From: UBA2108 sp002713215
GTDB taxonomy: Bacteria; Bacteroidota; Bacteroidia; Flavobacteriales_G; Salibacteraceae
Direction: 5' to 3'
DNA length: 64,000 nucleotides
Assembly (NCBI GenBank): GCA_937891015.1
Contig: CALAPY010000008.1
Span: 1 to 64,000, forward strand
Positions 35,730 through 45,500 of this stretch are shown one piece after another. A program made the translations under genes and the position numbers. Position 1 is the first letter of the stretch, and the number at the start of each line of letters is the position of its first letter. Under the pieces are notes generated by a model. The model searched no databases. It was given only the letters and a program-made list of their open reading frames with translations, and was not told the DNA's origin.

Positions 35730-37883
35730 TTAGTCAGTAATTAAAACCTTCTCCGACATTATCGGTTCCCCGTTTTCCTGTATGGATACAATGTAAATAC
35801 CCGGGGTTAGTTCAGAACTGATTTGTGTCTCGTATTCCAGTTCCCCGTTTGTATTTAAGTCTTCAGAGTAGACCGTTGTACCTTTTAAATCAATAACGTT
35901 TAATCGGGTATTATTCAGGTAGTATGCGGCATTTATTTTAACCGCTAATAATCCATCCTTGCTACTTACCTTCATGGAATTGTAGTTGACTTCTTCTTCA
36001 ACACCGATAAATATTTTTATCACTTCATATTTCTCGGGAGCAGTAACAGTTGTTCCTCCAACCGTAAGTCTTACGGTATGTTTTCCAACACTCAACCCCG
36101 GAGGAACAGTTACTTCCAACTCGGTACCATTAGGGTTAACAATAGGAAGTCCTGCATCAATAGAACCAAATAGCACTTTATTATTACTTGCAGTAGTGCT
36201 AAAATTATATCCTATCAGTTTTACCGTGGATCCCGCTTCTCCTTTATTTGGAGTTAATTGGGTAATTACCGGACCGTTTTCAACTTCAAATATCTGAGGG
36301 GAAGTAGCGGTTGTAGTTCCATTATTAACCGTGAAGTAGCCATCTATAGCTCCACTGGGAACTTTTACTACTATTTTTTTAGCGTTTTCAGATACAATGG
36401 TTGCAACCGCACCACCCGAAAATGTAACTGTGTTGGTACCTGTCGTACTAAACAAATCTCCGTCAATAGTTACTTCCTGGCCAATCGCCGCTTTCTTAGG
36501 ATTAAAATCAGTTATTACCATGGTAGGCGTGGTAAATACCGTAAAACTTTGAGCGCTCATAACCGTTATTCCACCTATTCTTACCGCAACCGGTCCTGTC
36601 ATGGCACCCGAAGGCACATTTACGGTTAATTCAGTTGGAGTGGCCTTTTTTACTGTAGCATTTTGTCCACCGAAAAAGGTTACAATGTTGTTCGCCGCGT
36701 TTGGATCGAAATTGGTTCCGATTATTTTTATTTCAGCTCCAATCAACCCACCGTTAGGAGACAGTGCCGTTATGGTATGAGAAGTGGTGCTTGATACGGT
36801 AAAAATCCCTGCGTTCAATCGATAACCGGCAGTGGTTAATTCAACAGGACCAGTCATGGTTCCAGTAGGAACAGTCACTTTAATTTGGTTGCTCGTTGAA
36901 GAGGTAATCGTTCCATAGGTGTTGGGTGAGAATCTCACCGTATTTCCGGAAGTAGCAAAATTAGATCCATATATGGTTACAGATGTTCCAATGGGCCCAC
37001 TCGTCGGGCTCATACTAGTAACCTTAGGTACGGTCCCAGAACCCATTGTATAGCTTTGACAATGCCTGTTGTTGTTTGGGTTCTTATCCAGCGAGGAGGT
37101 GACCCTAAAGCAGATATCAAAACTACCTGGCGAACTTGGAAAATCCATATTAAGACCAGATGACATGCAGTTTGCCGTAATTTTCGTACTAGCTTTCGCT
37201 AGTAAGTTACTGCTTAGTGTTAATGTGGTTGTTTTCTTAACTCCACCTACCTCAATTTCAATGGGGAACGAAGAGCCAGATCCCAGACCTTGCGTGCCAA
37301 CATTCTCTATAATAAACTGGATTTGATTCAAGGCAGTTCCCAGAGCAATATTCCCTCCTTGACTAATACCGGTCGGATTGGTTACTTCTATCGAACCAAT
37401 CTGAACGGCCAAATCTACCCCTGAAGAACTGGAAGTCATAGTATATTGACTGCACAGCTTATTGTTCGACTTATTGGGGTCATTGGCATAGGTTGAGGTA
37501 ACACAAATGGTGAATTTTCCTGCCGTGGTAGGGAAACTCAAATTAATAGCAGAAGGGCGGCAATCCACGGTAAAAGTGGTTTGAGTACTTGGTGCTAACG
37601 CGGCACCAAGAGTACCCGTAAGTTTAGTAATACTACCATCTATATCCAGATCAACATCGACTTTAGTACCCATCGGAATGGTATTGGTTCCATTATTACC
37701 AATGTCGAATGATAATTCATCCAATGCGGTTCCAACAGGAATGGAGCTACCAACACTATAACCGGTTGGCTTTGAAATATCAACTCCGGTAATGCTAAAA
37801 TCATAAGATTGTGAAAAACTAAGGAACGAGGTTAAGGTTAAAATAAAAACAACAAATAACAATTTTGTATTAAAGAATTTCAT
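35730..37883 (-). CDS. T9SS-secreted surface protein with CARDB-like and IPT/TIG repeats
   Basis: 717 residues from the ATG at 37883; the frame stays open to 38000 but the signal peptide MKFFNTKLLFVVFILTLTSF fixes the start. Two tandem ~130-residue CARDB-like domains (each ending in NDPNKSNNKLC or KNPNNNRHCQSYTM) are followed by four IPT/TIG immunoglobulin-like repeats, each starting like SPTSGPIGTSVTIYGSNF. A type A T9SS sorting domain closes the protein (LNVIDLKGTTVYSED, LTPGIYIVSIQ, SEKVLITD). Likely an exported adhesin-like or scaffold protein. Confidence 0.85.
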   Translation of the reverse strand: MKFFNTKLLFVVFILTLTSFLSFSQSYDFSITGVDISKPTGYSVGSSIPVGTALDELSFDIGNNGTNTIPMGTKVDVDLDIDGSITKLTGTLGAALAPSTQTTFTVDCRPSAINLSFPTTAGKFTICVTSTYANDPNKSNNKLCSQYTMTSSSSGVDLAVQIGSIEVTNPTGISQGGNIALGTALNQIQFIIENVGTQGLGSGSSFPIEIEVGGVKKTTTLTLSSNLLAKASTKITANCMSSGLNMDFPSSPGSFDICFRVTSSLDKNPNNNRHCQSYTMGSGTVPKVTSMSPTSGPIGTSVTIYGSNFATSGNTVRFSPNTYGTITSSTSNQIKVTVPTGTMTGPVELTTAGYRLNAGIFTVSSTTSHTITALSPNGGLIGAEIKIIGTNFDPNAANNIVTFFGGQNATVKKATPTELTVNVPSGAMTGPVAVRIGGITVMSAQSFTVFTTPTMVITDFNPKKAAIGQEVTIDGDLFSTTGTNTVTFSGGAVATIVSENAKKIVVKVPSGAIDGYFTVNNGTTTATSPQIFEVENGPVITQLTPNKGEAGSTVKLIGYNFSTTASNNKVLFGSIDAGLPIVNPNGTELEVTVPPGLSVGKHTVRLTVGGTTVTAPEKYEVIKIFIGVEEEVNYNSMKVSSKDGLLAVKINAAYYLNNTRLNVIDLKGTTVYSEDLNTNGELEYETQISSELTPGIYIVSIQENGEPIMSEKVLITD

Positions 37884-38271
37884 AGTAGTACTAATGGGAT
37901 TAATAATTTTAAAATTCGCCGCGAAGTTAAGTGGAAATGGCCCTTTCGATTTGCCATTTTTTTTAAGCCACGGATATAAGTTTGTCAATAACCATTCCAA
38001 CTCTATGATCGCAAAAAGTTAAGGTGGCCGTCTGACCTAAACCCGAATGTAATGAGGAAGGCATACATCGCAATTATTTGTGACGTAATTTCAGTAAACG
38101 ACATTTAACGATCAGTAAATAACAACTTGTTGAAAGATGAATTAAAGGTTTCCGGATAATTGCACAGGAATAGCCGTTTCCTTATAATATGCCAAAACAT
38201 ATCTTGATAAAAATTCACCGTAAAATCAAATCAGATCACCTAAGTCATTTTTCCTTACTATTACGGTTCAT

Positions 38272-38844
38272 ATGAATGCTTTGCTTTCCGAAATAAAAAA
38301 CTGCACTGTCTGCTCGCAACACCTCCCCTTTCCACCACGACCAGTACTTTCAGCCAGCCCAAATAGCAAAATCGTAATTATTGGCCAAGCGCCAGGAACC
38401 AAGGTAAACGAGAGCGGAATTCCCTGGGACGATAAAAGCGGTGAAAACTTAAGAAGATGGTTGAATTTGAATAACGAAACCTTTTATGACCCTAAGAAAA
38501 TTGCGATCATCCCGATGGGGTTTTGCTACCCCGGCAAAGGAAAATCAGGTGATTTACCTCCACGCAAAGAATGCGCTCCTCTTTGGCACGAGCAATTATT
38601 CGATCACTTAAAGGAGGTTGAGCTAATCGTCTTAATTGGAAAGTATGCCCAGGAATATTACCTAAAGGAACAAATGAAAAAGACGCTTACCGAAACTGTT
38701 AGAAATTTTGAGGCTTACCTGCCGAGGTATTTGGTGCTTCCCCATCCCTCACCCAGAAACAATATCTGGATGAAAAAGAACCCCTGGTTTGAAAGAGAAT
38801 TATTGCCACAAGCTAAAGCCATAATTGGTCAACTATTAGAATAA
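38272..38844 (+). CDS. Uracil-DNA glycosylase superfamily protein
   Basis: 190 residues. Motif A appears as IIGQAPGTK (about 36-44) and the His motif as LPHPSPRNN (about 156-164), the two ends of the UDG-superfamily active site. Only two N-terminal Cys (CTVC) are seen, so the four-Cys Fe-S cluster of family 4/5 enzymes is not evident. Probably removes uracil or another damaged base. Stands alone upstream of an OmpA/TonB-like gene. Confidence 0.82.
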   Translation: MNALLSEIKNCTVCSQHLPFPPRPVLSASPNSKIVIIGQAPGTKVNESGIPWDDKSGENLRRWLNLNNETFYDPKKIAIIPMGFCYPGKGKSGDLPPRKECAPLWHEQLFDHLKEVELIVLIGKYAQEYYLKEQMKKTLTETVRNFEAYLPRYLVLPHPSPRNNIWMKKNPWFERELLPQAKAIIGQLLE

Positions 38845-38878
38845 AGAATAATATCCAATTGGCTTACTTTTGATAACC

Positions 38879-39808
38879 ATGCCAGGCATTTGTGCTACTA
38901 TCCACCTGCTAACATTATTTTCACTAACCGGAATAACTCAATCAGTTTCCGGAGAATTGAACGTATCCAACCAAACTCTAACCAGCAAAAATACCTTCAA
39001 CCTCAATTCCAATAAGTTTCAGGTTGGTGATGTATATACCCCTAACCCACATGTTCTTTTTCAATTGGCCAAAAAAGATATCCTTGAATTTAGCTATCCT
39101 TTGATGGATTCAATTTATCGGTTTCTAACAATACACGACAGTTTGCTTGTAGAAATTGGAGTCCATACCGATCAAAGACAGTGTGATTATTGCTGCACTG
39201 ACCTCTCCCAATCGAGGGCAAAAAGTATATCGCAGCACCTGATTTCCAAAGGAATAAGTCCTGAACGGTTGATTGCGAAAGGATATGGAAAAAGTAAGCC
39301 GCTAATTACCCAACAAGAAATCGATCGGCTTCAGTCAAAGGAAGAAAAGGAAAGGGCCTATCAACAAAACCGCAGGGTAGAAATCACTATTCTTAGGATG
39401 GATTACGCCGAAAGAAACATGCAACGTTTAACCTGTGATTCTACAACCCTGGCCAGGGGAAAACAATTGAATAAGCAAGAGTTCGATCAGCCTGCCGAAT
39501 TTCCAGGTGGACAATCCAAACTTTATGAATACATGGGTAAGAACCTTAAAATAGAACATATTGATGGCTATAATTATTCTACGTACTATGTTCAATTTAT
39601 TGTAGACAGCAACGGACAGACAAGAGATCATTGTATCATCAAACCAACAAATCCATACCCTTCGGGCGAATCGATTTTGAGCGTTTTTAGAGAAATGCCG
39701 CAGTGGAAACCAGCCACAAAGGATGGAAAGCCAGTGGCCAGCAGTTTTTTCTTTCCAGTAAGAATTTGCCTTGGGAGAGGAGTAAAACAGATTGAACAAC
39801 AAGAATAA
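38879..39808 (+). CDS. OmpA-like domain protein with TonB-like C-terminal domain
   Basis: 309 residues from ATG 38879 (TTG 38870 also possible). A signal-like N-terminus is followed by an OmpA-type peptidoglycan-binding domain (about 65-190; LVEIGVHTDQR, SQSRAKSISQHLISKGI, ERLIAKGYGKSKPL, QNRRVEITI). The final ~90 residues (FPGGQSKLYEYMGKNLK, YVQFIVDSNGQTRDHCI, MPQWKPATKDGKPV) resemble the TonB C-terminal fold often found in Bacteroidota periplasmic proteins. The two-Cys segment CDYCC inside the OmpA domain is unusual. Fusion of both domains suggests an envelope tether; the partner is unknown. Confidence 0.75.
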   Translation: MPGICATIHLLTLFSLTGITQSVSGELNVSNQTLTSKNTFNLNSNKFQVGDVYTPNPHVLFQLAKKDILEFSYPLMDSIYRFLTIHDSLLVEIGVHTDQRQCDYCCTDLSQSRAKSISQHLISKGISPERLIAKGYGKSKPLITQQEIDRLQSKEEKERAYQQNRRVEITILRMDYAERNMQRLTCDSTTLARGKQLNKQEFDQPAEFPGGQSKLYEYMGKNLKIEHIDGYNYSTYYVQFIVDSNGQTRDHCIIKPTNPYPSGESILSVFREMPQWKPATKDGKPVASSFFFPVRICLGRGVKQIEQQE

Positions 39809-39816
39809 TTATAACA

Positions 39817-40704
39817 ATGAGGAAAGCACTCTTATTAACTATCACGCTATTTATAGGTTTATATGCGTTAAGCCAGAAAAACAAGTCAGTCGAATTAAAC
39901 TGGAAAATAAAAGACGGCGATACCCTAACCTACCTGACCGTCATGAAGGAAATTGATACTTCGGTATTTAAATTCGAAATGAAAAACATTTTTGGTGTCT
40001 TGAATGATAGCACCAATGACAAGAATGAAGATGCGAGCCAATATTTTAAAAAGATTAATCAAGCATATCAGAATATAGATCTTATCACTGCATTGACTAG
40101 TAGCCAAGAAGGTATCGTAGATATTACAATGAAAATGCGACCTAAAGAAGAATTAGATACAACTGAATTGGATAGCAATGACAAAAAAATAAACGAAGTA
40201 TTGGCCAGGGCTAGGTCCTTGAATCAAGGAATTAGTCTAAGAGGATCAGTTTATTCGGACGGAAACATTCACAGTTTTTGGTTAAAGAGCTCCCAGAAGA
40301 ATTTGGTGGCTTTTTTCTTTCAACTTCCTCCCTATCCTGTTCAGGTAGGAGATTCGTGGTCTCTTGACGTTAATTTTATTGCCAATGGCGCTGGTTTTAT
40401 TTGCGATTCTTCCCATAGAGCAAATGAAGTTACGCTAACAGAAATAAAAAAAATAAAAGGAGAAAAAATTGCTGTTGTAAAGTACAATTTGGAGGAGTAT
40501 GTTCAAGGCACGTTTAACATTTCGTTTATGCCCGGCCCAAGTAAACCTAATGAAACCACTATGCATTTTACCCATCAGGCGGTGGCGGAGTTTTCAATTG
40601 ATAATGGTAAATGGATCTCTTACAATGGAATTTTGGGCTTGAACACTACGGGGTATATGAATTCTAACAGTTCGAAAAATTTCTCACTGATTGAAGAAAA
40701 GTAG
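39817..40704 (+). CDS. Secreted protein of unknown function
   Basis: 295 residues with the signal peptide MRKALLLTITLFIGLYALSQ, then a beta-rich mature part (VELNWKIKDGDTLTYLT, PVQVGDSWSLD, VKYNLEEYVQGTF). I do not recognise a named domain; the outline resembles Bacteroidota DUF-type periplasmic proteins. It lies 8 bases after the OmpA/TonB-like gene and 15 bases before the glycosylase gene, so all three may share a transcript. Confidence 0.6.
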   Translation: MRKALLLTITLFIGLYALSQKNKSVELNWKIKDGDTLTYLTVMKEIDTSVFKFEMKNIFGVLNDSTNDKNEDASQYFKKINQAYQNIDLITALTSSQEGIVDITMKMRPKEELDTTELDSNDKKINEVLARARSLNQGISLRGSVYSDGNIHSFWLKSSQKNLVAFFFQLPPYPVQVGDSWSLDVNFIANGAGFICDSSHRANEVTLTEIKKIKGEKIAVVKYNLEEYVQGTFNISFMPGPSKPNETTMHFTHQAVAEFSIDNGKWISYNGILGLNTTGYMNSNSSKNFSLIEEK

Positions 40705-40719
40705 GAAACAACAAATTGT

Positions 40720-41385
40720 ATGCTTTCATCACAATTCTTTAATCGTCCATCCGAAATTGTTGCCAAAGATTTGGTTGGTAAGGTCATTCGAAGAAAGTAC
40801 AAGAACTTCTGGCTGGCTTCTGCCATTGTAGAAACCGAAGCCTACGGAGCTGACAAAGCCAGTCATTCCTACCTCGGAAGAACTCCCTCCAGAGAATCGA
40901 TGTGGGCACCTCCAGGCACCATATATATGTACATGAGCCAGGGTGGAGATTCCTTTAATATAAGTGTTAAGGGCGATGGTCATGCCGTTCTAATTAAAGG
41001 AGGGCGCCCTTGGATTGATACAACATCCGATCAAGTGGCTCTTGAAACCATGCATAAGCTTAACCCCGGTACAAAAGGACAGAGGCTTGATTATAAACTT
41101 CTGGCGGGACAATCCTTATTCGCCCGGGCATTAAACCTTAAAGTAAAAGAATGGGATGGAAAACCATTCGACCGCGAACACCTCTATATAGAAGATGTAG
41201 GATACCAACCGAATTCCATTATTCAATGCCGGCGATTGGGAATCCCTGACCACCGAGACGCTGATCTTATGCTTCGTTATGTTGATGAAGCCCATGTTCG
41301 GTCAGCTACTCAAAACCCATTGAGCAGACGAAACTGGAAAGAAGGTTCCGACTACCAACGTCTATCATGGAATGATTGCCATTAG
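40720..41385 (+). CDS. 3-methyladenine DNA glycosylase (AAG/MPG type)
   Basis: 221 residues. Removes alkylated purines such as 3-methyladenine. The AAG fold is shown by LVGKVIRRK, IVETEAYGADKASHSYLGRT (catalytic Glu in ETEAY), the segment PPGTIYMYMSQGG and, at the end, NPLSRRNWKEGSDYQRLSW. Length is normal for bacterial AAG enzymes. Forms a likely run with the two secreted-protein genes upstream. Confidence 0.92.
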   Translation: MLSSQFFNRPSEIVAKDLVGKVIRRKYKNFWLASAIVETEAYGADKASHSYLGRTPSRESMWAPPGTIYMYMSQGGDSFNISVKGDGHAVLIKGGRPWIDTTSDQVALETMHKLNPGTKGQRLDYKLLAGQSLFARALNLKVKEWDGKPFDREHLYIEDVGYQPNSIIQCRRLGIPDHRDADLMLRYVDEAHVRSATQNPLSRRNWKEGSDYQRLSWNDCH

Positions 41386-41510
41386 TAAGGTTCCCATAAC
41401 CTGCCATATCAAATCAGCTAAAAAAACATTTCAGATCATATTCTTTAATTCGATTCATGGATTTAACTCGAATAAAACCTCGAAAAGCATGAGGTGAATC
41501 ATACATTCTA

Positions 41511-41554
41511 TGATGCACATCATTGTATGCATTGTATTTCGCAATCTACTTTTA
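41511..41554 (+). promoter_or_regulatory. Fnr-type box and -7 element of the nar operon
   Basis: TGATGCACATCA (41511-41522) fits TGAT-N4-ATCA. TACTTTTA (41547-41554), seven of eight matches to TAnnTTTG, begins 30.5 bases from the centre. The box overlaps the first codons of an over-long frame at 41510, which argues that the cytochrome gene really starts at 41591. Confidence 0.65.
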
Positions 41555-41590
41555 CCCTCGAATTTCGAAGAACAATTTACTCTTTCAGAT

Positions 41591-42475
41591 ATGCGAATTC
41601 TAAGACTATTAAGTATTTCAGCTGGTTTAATTTTAGGAGGTCAGCTCATTTCAATCCCGGCAAGCGCTCAAGACGGCGAAGCCTTATTCAAAGCAAACTG
41701 TGCTTCATGTCATAAATTAAGCTCCAAGCGATTGGTTGGTCCCGGATTGGAAGGGATTAATGAAAAACGTTCTGAGGAGTGGTTAATCAGTTGGATTAAA
41801 GATCCAATGAAAATGGTTAACGATGGAGATGCCGAAGCCGTTGCCATTTTCGAAGAGTACAACAAACTTCCAATGACGGCATTTGGATTTTTGTCTGATG
41901 ACGAAATCAAAGCCATGTTAGCCATCATTCCTGGAAAACCTGCCGCAGCTGAAGGTGCCACTGCTGAAGCGGAAGAAGAAGAACCAGTAGCTCCAATGGA
42001 ATACACCGAAGAAGATGCCATTGCAGGGCAACTGTTATTTACCGGCGAAAGCCGATTTGTAAACAGTGGCCCATCTTGCGTTACCTGCCACCATGTTTCC
42101 TTCCCGGGTGTAATGAGTGGTGGATTATTAGCCAAAGACCTAACCGATGTGCATGGAAGACTGTTGGACGCCGGTGTAAGCAGTATTATTTCTGCTCCGC
42201 CCTTCCCTGCCATGGCCGATGCTTACAATGGCAAATCACTTACCGATGAAGAAGTGCTGCAACTTACCGCCTTCTTTAAGACGGTTAACAATAATTCACC
42301 CGAACAAGCTGACACCAGTAGCATGGGATTCATTCAACTACTGGGTGGTGGTTTTATAGGACTCATTGTTTGGTTGGTGATTATATACGCCATGTGGAGT
42401 TATCGTAAGAAAGAATCGGTAAAAGCAGACATTTTTAAAAGACAATTAAAGGGCAACGACTCTGTAAATTCATAA
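41591..42475 (+). CDS. Membrane-anchored dihaem cytochrome c of the nar operon
   Basis: 294 residues from ATG 41591. Signal peptide MRILRLLSISAGLILGGQLISIPASAQ, then two class I cytochrome domains with haem motifs CASCH (about residue 38) and CVTCH (about 171), a Glu/Ala-rich linker between them, and a C-terminal helix (FIQLLGGGFIGLIVWLVIIYAMW) that anchors it with the haems outside. It is the first gene of the nar operon and may pass electrons to or from NarI, as the NarC-type cytochromes of some bacteria do; that is inference. Controlled by the Fnr-type box 69 bases upstream. Confidence 0.88.
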   Translation: MRILRLLSISAGLILGGQLISIPASAQDGEALFKANCASCHKLSSKRLVGPGLEGINEKRSEEWLISWIKDPMKMVNDGDAEAVAIFEEYNKLPMTAFGFLSDDEIKAMLAIIPGKPAAAEGATAEAEEEEPVAPMEYTEEDAIAGQLLFTGESRFVNSGPSCVTCHHVSFPGVMSGGLLAKDLTDVHGRLLDAGVSSIISAPPFPAMADAYNGKSLTDEEVLQLTAFFKTVNNNSPEQADTSSMGFIQLLGGGFIGLIVWLVIIYAMWSYRKKESVKADIFKRQLKGNDSVNS

Positions 42476-42505
42476 GAACTAAGAATTAAATAAACTCAAT
42501 ATACT

Positions 42506-45500
42506 ATGAGCTGGATTGAAGACATCATTTCACCCAAAACAAGAAAGTGGGAAGAATTTTATAGAAATAGATGGCAATACGATAGAGTGGTTAGAAGTAC
42601 CCACGGTGTAAACTGTACTGGTGGTTGCTCCTGGACCATTCACGTAAAGGATGGAATCGTTGTATGGGAATTGCAGCAAGTAGATTACCCACAATTCAAC
42701 AAAGAAGTGCCTCCTTATGAGCCACGTGGTTGCCAACGGGGTATTTCCTACTCATGGTACCTCTATAGTCCTATTCGGGTAAAATACCCTATCATTCGTG
42801 GTGCACTTATCGACCTGTATCGTGCTGCTAAAGACGAAAACCCAGGAGATCCAGTTGCCGCATGGGCCAGCATTCAGGAAGATCCGGCCAAACGCCATCG
42901 CTATCAACGTGCTCGTGGTAAAGGTGGATTCCGACGTGTAAAATGGGATGAGTTAGAAGAGCTAATTACAGCAGCTAATATTTATGTAATCAAGAAATAT
43001 GGTTCCGATCGAATTACGGGCTTTGCTCCTATTCCTGCGAAAAGTATGTTGAGTTATGCCTCTGGTGCACGTTACTTGCAGCTTTGTGGAGGTATTAACC
43101 TGAGTTTCTACGACTGGTACTGCGATTTACCAAATGCCTTCCCTGAAATCTGGGGAGAACAAACTGACGTTTGTGAAAGTGCCGACTGGTATCAATCCAA
43201 GTTTATTGTCTCTATGGGAGCTAACCTGGGAATGACCAGAACCCCGGACATTCACTTCTTCTCTGAAGCCAGGCACAACGGTACTAAAACCGTAGTAATG
43301 TCTCCTGACTTTAGTATGGTTGCCAAACATGCCGACCAATGGATTCCTGCACATGCCGGTTCTGATGGCGCGTTTTGGATGTCAGTTACTCACGTTATAT
43401 TACAGGAGTATCACGTAAATAAGAAGACTCCCTACTTCATCGATTACGTTAAGCGATATACCGACTGTCCTTTCTTAGTTGAACTACACGAAGAAGATGG
43501 GAAATTCTTACCTGGCAGAATGGTTCGTGCCAATCGCGTTGCTAAATACAAAGACGTTAGCAATGGAGATTGGAAGTTCCTAAACTACGATGCCGATTCC
43601 GGTGACTTGGTAATGCCAAAAGGAAGTATGGGTCATCGCTGGGATGACAAGAAGGGCAACTGGAACATGAAATACGAAGATGGTGAGTTTAATACACCAT
43701 ACGATCCGGAATTGACCCTTTTGGAAAAAAGCGAAAAAGTGCTTCAAGTCGAATTCACCGAGTTTGGATTGGACAAAAAAGCCTTGCGCGGAGTTCCGGT
43801 TAAATACATTGATACGGTTGATGGAGGTAAAATCCCAGTAGCAACTATCTACGATCTTACCATGTCTCAATATGGTGTAGGTAGAGGGTTAGAAGGAGAA
43901 TTCCCAACGTCATACGACGATAAGGATCAAGCTTATACTCCAGCCTGGCAAGAAATATTCACTGGTATTGGTAAAAAAGAAGTGATTCAGTTGGCTCGCG
44001 AATGGGCTAGTACAGCTGAAACCACAGAAGGTAAATGTATGGTCATTGTCGGAGCAGCAATTAATCACTGGTTCCACAACAACCTCATGTATCGTTCAGC
44101 CATTATGGCTCAAATGCTTACCGGATGTAACGGTAAAAATGGTGGCGGAATGAATCACTACGTGGGTCAGGAAAAACTGGCTCCTATGGATTCCTGGGCA
44201 ACCATAATGAGTTCTAAAGACTGGGGAACTGTTCCTCGTCTACAACAAGGACCGATTTGGCATTATATCAATTCCAGTCAATGGAGATACGACGGTAATC
44301 AGAAGTATTACAACTCTGCTCCGGAAAATGAATTGGCGAACATGCACTCTGCCGATTGGGCTGTAAAAGCCGTTCGAAACGGATGGATGCCTTACTACCC
44401 TCAATACAACAAAAACAATTTTGAAATTGTAAAAGATGCAGAAGCAGCGGGTCACACAACCGATGAAGCCATGCGGGCCCATATTGTAGACCAACTGAAA
44501 AGTGGTGATTTAAAACACTCCATTGTGGAGCCGGATGAGGAAGTCAACTTCCCACGTAACTGGTTTATATGGAAAGGAAATGCAATTGGCACTTCAGCCA
44601 AGGGTCATGAGTATTTCCTGGATCACTACTTAGGAACCCACAACAATAAAATTGCAGACGAAGTAGCGGGAGATATTGTAAAAGATATAACCTACAAAGA
44701 AGACGGTGCAAGAGGTAAAATGGATTTGGTAATCGATATCAACTTCCGTATGGATACCTCAGCCTTGTATTCTGACATTGTTTTGCCTACCGCTTCCTGG
44801 TACGAAAAAGCAGATATCAACTCTACCGATATGCACTCTTTTATTCACCCATTGTCAGAGGCTATTCCTCCGGTTTGGGAGTCTAAAACGGATTGGCAAA
44901 TTTTCCAGGCGTTGGCCAAGAAAATGAGCGAAATGGCTAAGCGATACCTTCCCAAGCCTATGAAGGATGTGGTAAACGTTCCGCTGTCTCACGATAGTGC
45001 AGATGAAATTACCCAGCCTCGATTATTGGATTGGAGCAAGGGAGAATGTGAGCCTATTCCCGGAAAAACCATGCACAAAATTGCATTTGTAGAAAGGGAT
45101 TATACCAAGGTCTACGAGAAGTTTATTGCCCTGGGCGATAACATTAAGAAGACTGGTTTAGGTGCGCACGGAAACAGCTACCAATGTGCTGATGTCTACG
45201 AAGAAATGGTAGACCAGAAGCAAGGCGGTGTTGTACAGCAATTGGATGGGGAAACTTATCCTTCATTAAAATCCGATGTAGAGGCTATTAATGCTATCCT
45301 CAAGCTTTCAACCCTTACCAATGGTAAGCTGACAGAACGCTGTTACAAAAACATGTCAGAGAAAATTGGTGTTCCGGAAATTGGAGAATTGGGAACCGAA
45401 TATCGACAAATTGATATGGAGTACCGCGATTTACAATCTCAACCTAAGCGTTATAATTCCTCTCCACTGTGGTCTGGTCTTATGCACGACGGTAGAACCT

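Noticed and set aside
41510..41590. Upstream start of the dihaem cytochrome gene
   Set aside because: It overlaps the Fnr-type box and -7 element and precedes a clean signal peptide that begins at 41591.
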